From NCBI GenBank assembly GCA_963807065.1, contig CAWDZQ010000003.1:496001-560000 (forward strand): DNA of 64,000 nucleotides, in the 5' to 3' direction. Below are positions 60,818 through 64,000 of the stretch, piece after piece (position 1 is the first letter of the stretch; each line of letters begins with the position of its first letter). The notes beneath the pieces are model-generated. The model saw only the letters and a program-made list of their open reading frames with translations, was not told where the DNA came from and ran no database searches. A program made the translations under genes and the position numbers. This stretch comes from CAWAND01 sp963807065 (GTDB lineage: Bacteria > Chloroflexota > Anaerolineae > Anaerolineales > E44-bin32).

Positions 60818-62776
60818 ATGACCAACCCACGCATCAAAACCGGGCTCGTCGTCGCCTTAGTGGTCGCCCTGGTGACGGCCGCCACTGCAGCGGCGCAGGC
60901 CGGCGCAACGTACTTCGTCAGCAATGTTGACTCGAGTGGGTTCCCGCTGGTCCGCTTCGATATGCGAGCCGTCCAATTGGACAACCAGGTTGTCAGCGGG
61001 CTGAACGGCAGCGATTTGACCGTGTTTGAAAACGGGCAGGCGGCGGCCGACGTCCAGGTCACACCAAACAACGACGGACCGATTACCTACGTTTTCGTGA
61101 TCGACCAGGGACGGCTGGCCAATTATCAGTCCTTCGGGGAAAGCAACATCCGTCAGGCGATCACGGCCCTGGTCAGCGGGGGCTTTTTCCGGGATAGTAC
61201 GGACACGGTCATGGTCCTGGCACGACAGAACATGGACACCGACCAAACCATCACCCTCCTTCCTCCAACGCAATCCGGCAGCGCTTTGACTACATGGGCA
61301 GCCGCCTTCGGTTTTGACCGGGGCCGTGGCTCGACCAAGGGCCTGGTGGCCGTGGATGACGCCGTCGCGCAGCTTGGCGATATGATTTCGGTTCCCGGAA
61401 GTCAGTCCGCCGTAATCCTTTTCTTCACGCGGTTTATCGAAGATCCCAGCTCGACGGTGGCGCCCACCTCAGCCACCAACACGGCGGCCAAGGCCAGCCA
61501 GCAGCAGGCCTCGATCTACGTCTTCCAGACGGATCTTTCCCAATCTCGCCATGACGCGCTGGAGCTGCTGGCTGAGGGAAGCGGCGGCCAGTACACAGCG
61601 CTGTCCCGCAGCGGCGTCCTCAGCCAGGTCACCTCGGTCTATCAGACGATCGATGCCCAGCGGGACTACTATTCCGTGTCCTATCGCAGCGCCATCGGCG
61701 ATGCCGGCCGGCGCGAGATCACCATCAACACACCGACACGCCCGAATGAGGGCGCCGTCGGCAGCTACGAGGTCTCACCCGCACCGCCATCGGTGTTGAT
61801 CACTGAACCCAGCGCCGGCAGCACGATTCGGCGCGAGGCGACCGTCAACGGTGACAACGCCACCCCCGTCTACGACACCACCCGCAAACAGGTCAGCGCA
61901 TCGATCAGCTGGCCGGACGGCTTTCCGCGCAAGATCACAAGCGCTCAGCTGTTTGTTAACGGCAAGATCGAGGACACGGCCGATGTTTCCGGTGATCAAT
62001 CAACGATTAGTTTCACCTGGGACATGTCGGACATCACCCAGGTCGGCACGAATTCTACGTCTCTGAGGGTGACAGTTACCGACGAATTAGGGCTCTCAGC
62101 CGATGGCGACAGCACGGTGGATGTGGAAGTGTCGCCGCCCCCAACGCCGGCCGGCGGTTTGCTCCAGAACGTCCCGCTGGCGGCGAAAATCGGCGTGCCG
62201 CTTCTCTGTCTTCTCGGCCTGCTGGCGGTGGTGGTTATCGGCGGAGCCATTCTCTTTATGCGCGGCCGCTCGAAGGCTTCCGGCGACGTGGGCGGCGAGG
62301 CCGACGACCAGGTCATGCGCACCATGTTCCAACCTGAGGTCCCCGAGCTGGCGCTGGCGACGCTGACCGTGCTCGAAGGGCCCAGCGGAATGATCGGCGA
62401 ACGCCTCAAGATCACCAGCCTCAAGGTGTCCATCGGCCGCGATCCATCCCAGGCTGATATCTCCTTTTACAGCGATGCCGAGAGTTCTGTGAGCCGGATG
62501 CACTGCACCATCGAGCTGAACGACGACAACGCCTTCCGTCTCACGGACAACAACTCCAGCGCCGGGACGCGCTTGAATGGCCGGCGGATGCAGGCCGATT
62601 TACCGGTGGTGCTGGCGGACGGAGACGAGATTGTGCTAGGCGATCTTGCCCAGCGGGGCGTCAAGCTGCAGTTTAACTTCGCCAAGACCGAGGAGAATGC
62701 CAGCCCCTACTCAGGCACAGCCGATGACCGGACCCACCTGATCGACAATCCCGATCCCGAGGACTGGAGCGGCTAG
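60818..62776 (+). CDS. Second exported vWA-domain protein with cytoplasmic FHA domain
   Basis: 652 residues from the ATG at 60818 (signal GLVVALVVALVTAATAAAQ); a frame from 60773 overlaps the previous gene by 25 bases. A vWA-like domain (~60-300) has VFVIDQGRLANYQS at the MIDAS position, again degenerate, and STKGLVAVDDAV. A ~150-residue Ig-like stretch (SVLITEPSAGSTIRREATV) precedes a membrane helix (GVPLLCLLGLLAVVVIGGAILF, ~470) and an FHA domain (VSIGRDPSQADISF, SSVSRMHCTIEL, NNSSAGTRLNGR) in the cytoplasm. It parallels the first vWA/FHA protein, so the two may form a membrane complex. Confidence 0.87.
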   Translation: MTNPRIKTGLVVALVVALVTAATAAAQAGATYFVSNVDSSGFPLVRFDMRAVQLDNQVVSGLNGSDLTVFENGQAAADVQVTPNNDGPITYVFVIDQGRLANYQSFGESNIRQAITALVSGGFFRDSTDTVMVLARQNMDTDQTITLLPPTQSGSALTTWAAAFGFDRGRGSTKGLVAVDDAVAQLGDMISVPGSQSAVILFFTRFIEDPSSTVAPTSATNTAAKASQQQASIYVFQTDLSQSRHDALELLAEGSGGQYTALSRSGVLSQVTSVYQTIDAQRDYYSVSYRSAIGDAGRREITINTPTRPNEGAVGSYEVSPAPPSVLITEPSAGSTIRREATVNGDNATPVYDTTRKQVSASISWPDGFPRKITSAQLFVNGKIEDTADVSGDQSTISFTWDMSDITQVGTNSTSLRVTVTDELGLSADGDSTVDVEVSPPPTPAGGLLQNVPLAAKIGVPLLCLLGLLAVVVIGGAILFMRGRSKASGDVGGEADDQVMRTMFQPEVPELALATLTVLEGPSGMIGERLKITSLKVSIGRDPSQADISFYSDAESSVSRMHCTIELNDDNAFRLTDNNSSAGTRLNGRRMQADLPVVLADGDEIVLGDLAQRGVKLQFNFAKTEENASPYSGTADDRTHLIDNPDPEDWSG

Positions 62777-62785
62777 CCGGATGAA

Positions 62786-62828
62786 CAATGTGGCCGGCGA
62801 CCAAATCCGCTGGTCGCCGGCCACATTG
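62786..62828. terminator. Strong bidirectional terminator hairpin
   Basis: A perfect 18-bp stem (caatgtggccggcgacca and its complement) with a 7-base loop ends both convergent genes and abuts palindrome copy 6, sharing its first three bases (TTG, 62826-62828). Confidence 0.8.
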
Positions 62829-62843
62829 TGAAAGTTTTCACAA
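62826..62843. repeat. Palindrome copy 6 (TTGTGA-N6-TCACAA)
   Basis: TTGTGAAAGTTTTCACAA, both arms exact, ends directly at the stop codon of the minus-strand YukD-FHA gene, between convergent genes. Like copy 2 it cannot act as a simple promoter operator. Confidence 0.75.
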
Positions 62844-63477
62844 CTAGGTGATGATGTAGAACGTCAAAGAGACATTCCCCACCTCGACCCGGGAGCCGGC
62901 CGCCAACGGATACTTGCGGCCGGCCTTAATTTCCTTTCCATCCAGCAGGGTCGGGTTGCGGCCCGCCAGCTGCTCGATGAAGAACTTGCCCCCCTTGGCT
63001 GTCAGGCACGCATGGTGGCGAGATACCGTAGGCAAGTCCTCGATGCTCTCGAGATCGACAGCCAGGAGCCGGTTTTTGGAGGGGTCACGGTGATCCAGCC
63101 GGCCAATGATCGCCGGCTGCCAGCTGAGATCATATTCGGTCAGCGTGTGCTCTTCCTCGAGGTAGACCCGTTTGAACTGCCCTTCTTCGAAGGGCTGCCG
63201 GATCCCCTGCAGGATCGCATCACGCGTGCCCGTGTCTTCTTCTACCCGGTCGCAAACCAACGTGGTGCCCTCTTCGACCCCAGCCTGAAATCAGCGGCTG
63301 ATTCAGTTCTATGGGGGAAGCACCCTCGCCGGCACGCAGCTCAAGTGTCCCATCCAGATTGAACTTGTCCTGAATCTCAGCCAGAAAATTGGCGACAAGC
63401 AGGCTGCTTCGGACATTGACTTCTTTGCTGCCGATGTCGTTGGCACGGATATCCAGGGTGAGATTAAGCCGGTCCAT
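62844..63477 (-). CDS. YukD/EsaB-like ubiquitin-fold domain fused to FHA domain, frameshifted
   Basis: Reconstructed ~210 residues. The first frame (63477 to ~63285) begins MDRLNLTLDIRANDIGSKEVNVRSS and has the beta-grasp pattern of EsaB/YukD proteins of type VII systems (LLVANFLAEIQDKFNL). One extra base at 63284/63285 shifts the frame; removed, it reads PLISAGVEEGTTLVCDRVEED and continues into an FHA-like domain (AIIGRLDHRDP, LPTVSRHHACLT, LLDGKEIKAG). This pairs two type VII-associated modules in one protein. It follows a minus-strand gene with nine bases between and is convergent with the vWA/FHA set. Confidence 0.75.
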
Positions 63478-63486
63478 TATCCCTCC

Positions 63487-64000
63487 CTACTTCTTCTTGC
63501 CCGTTTGTTTGGGTTTGGGCTCACTTATCTTGCTGGCGCGCCTCGGCGCAGCCTTCTTGTTCGCCTTGGGCTTGGCCCCCGCTTTGGACTTGGCGGCCGA
63601 CTTCTTGGAGCTGGACTTTGAAGAAGACTTGGCCTTACCGCTGGGCTTGTCATCTGGAATCTCGACCGTTGTGAAATTGAAGGTGGTGGGCGTTTCCACA
63701 GCGGCCATGCTCTTCAACATGGCTGCTTGATCTGCCAGGACCTGTTCCAGATCCGCCGCTGCCTGAGCGGCCTCAGGGGAAACCTGGTCCGGGACATAGG
63801 TGGGTTGGGTCTCCTCAACCGGCTCAGTGGTTTCAACTCCCAACGCCGTCTCCAGCGCCGAGAGGTCAGCTGCGTGATAGCTCCACATCGCACGCTGAGG
63901 GAACTTCTTCTTGATTTCCCCGATAATCTTCGACAGCTGGGCATCTGGCCCGGCTCCGTTAACGGCCTCTTCGATGAACGGAAGGCATATCTGGGTTTGG
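63487..64000 (-). CDS. Hypothetical protein with Lys/Ser/Ala-rich tail (partial)
   Basis: About 170 residues visible; the frame is open to the right edge, so the start lies outside. The visible part includes LPFIEEAVNGAGPDAQLSKIIG and KKKFPQRAMWSYHAADLSALE, then a Thr/Glu linker and helix (SPEAAQAAADLEQVLADQAAML), and ends in a ~55-residue tail of mostly Lys, Ser, Ala and Pro, similar in composition to histone-H1-like or DNA-binding tails. The tail may bind nucleic acid or membrane phospholipid. It lies nine bases upstream of the YukD-FHA gene in the same unit. No family is recognised. Confidence 0.65.
   Translation of the reverse strand, partial: QTQICLPFIEEAVNGAGPDAQLSKIIGEIKKKFPQRAMWSYHAADLSALETALGVETTEPVEETQPTYVPDQVSPEAAQAAADLEQVLADQAAMLKSMAAVETPTTFNFTTVEIPDDKPSGKAKSSSKSSSKKSAAKSKAGAKPKANKKAAPRRASKISEPKPKQTGKKK

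Overview
The window is GC-rich bacterial DNA with dense, short-spaced gene strings, two single tRNA genes, no rRNA, no CRISPR array and no complete mobile element. The gene content fits Chloroflexota, probably an Anaerolineae-like aerobe. The supporting signs are a heme A synthase/heme O synthase fusion, secreted proteins with long Thr-Pro-Asn-Thr-Pro tracts and an IPVTG sorting signal beside a sortase, a two-thioredoxin-domain disulfide oxidoreductase, a DUF2277 protein and many stand-alone response regulators. The phylum call is an inference from gene content, not from a marker gene phylogeny.

Layout. 1-4.1 kb: the end of a MogA-like gene, an acetyltransferase, a PHP/AlbA_2 fusion, a CheY-like receiver and a metallo-beta-lactamase-fold hydrolase. 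4.1-6.5 kb: an ABC exporter whose permease carries a SpoIIM-like half. 6.7-7.6 kb: an M14 carboxypeptidase. 7.7-18.7 kb: a long minus-strand string with lgt, a CDP-alcohol phosphotransferase, FtsK, an S1-domain protein, a membrane GAF sensor, purine nucleoside phosphorylase, a Xer-like protein and an aldo/keto reductase. 18.8-22.1 kb: terminal-oxidase functions (Sco-like, CtaA-CtaB, COX2/cytochrome c). 22.3-30.4 kb: DegV, PolX, CAP lipoprotein, PHP protein, epimerase, UvrB. 30.5-35.7 kb: a 51-residue membrane protein, an aldehyde dehydrogenase-like enzyme, an LppM-like lipoprotein, OsmC, PDO and an ECF sigma/anti-sigma pair. 35.8-39.4 kb: DUF2277, a ketosphinganine-reductase-like SDR overlapping a serine palmitoyltransferase-like enzyme, and an FAD oxidoreductase. 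40.2-46.0 kb: a sortase locus framed by three response regulators. 46.2-50.4 kb: orphan genes and tRNA-Arg. 50.4-56.0 kb: cell-envelope proteins, a receiver and a site-2 protease. 56.2-64 kb: tRNA-Lys and a locus of vWA/FHA, WXG100-like and YukD-like/FHA proteins that looks like part of a type VII (ESX-like) secretion system and runs past the right edge.

Two patterns cut across the genes. First, the palindrome TTGTGA-N6-TCACAA occurs six times (five exact, one with a single mismatch), about every 6-20 kb and essentially only between genes; it resembles CRP/FNR-family or Rex operators, but two copies lie between convergent genes. Second, seven genes (MBL hydrolase, lgt, S1 protein, surface protein, sortase-like protein, LuxR-type regulator, YukD-FHA) are each split by what looks like exactly one extra base. 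The uniform direction and the presence of lgt point to insertion errors in the assembly rather than seven decayed genes; these genes are annotated as single loci with the shift located.

The strongest biological leads are the ESX-like locus, the sphingolipid gene pair, the co-located Sco without copper-binding cysteines and COX2-like protein without a CuA domain, the ABC-2/SpoIIM fusion and the dispersed palindrome.
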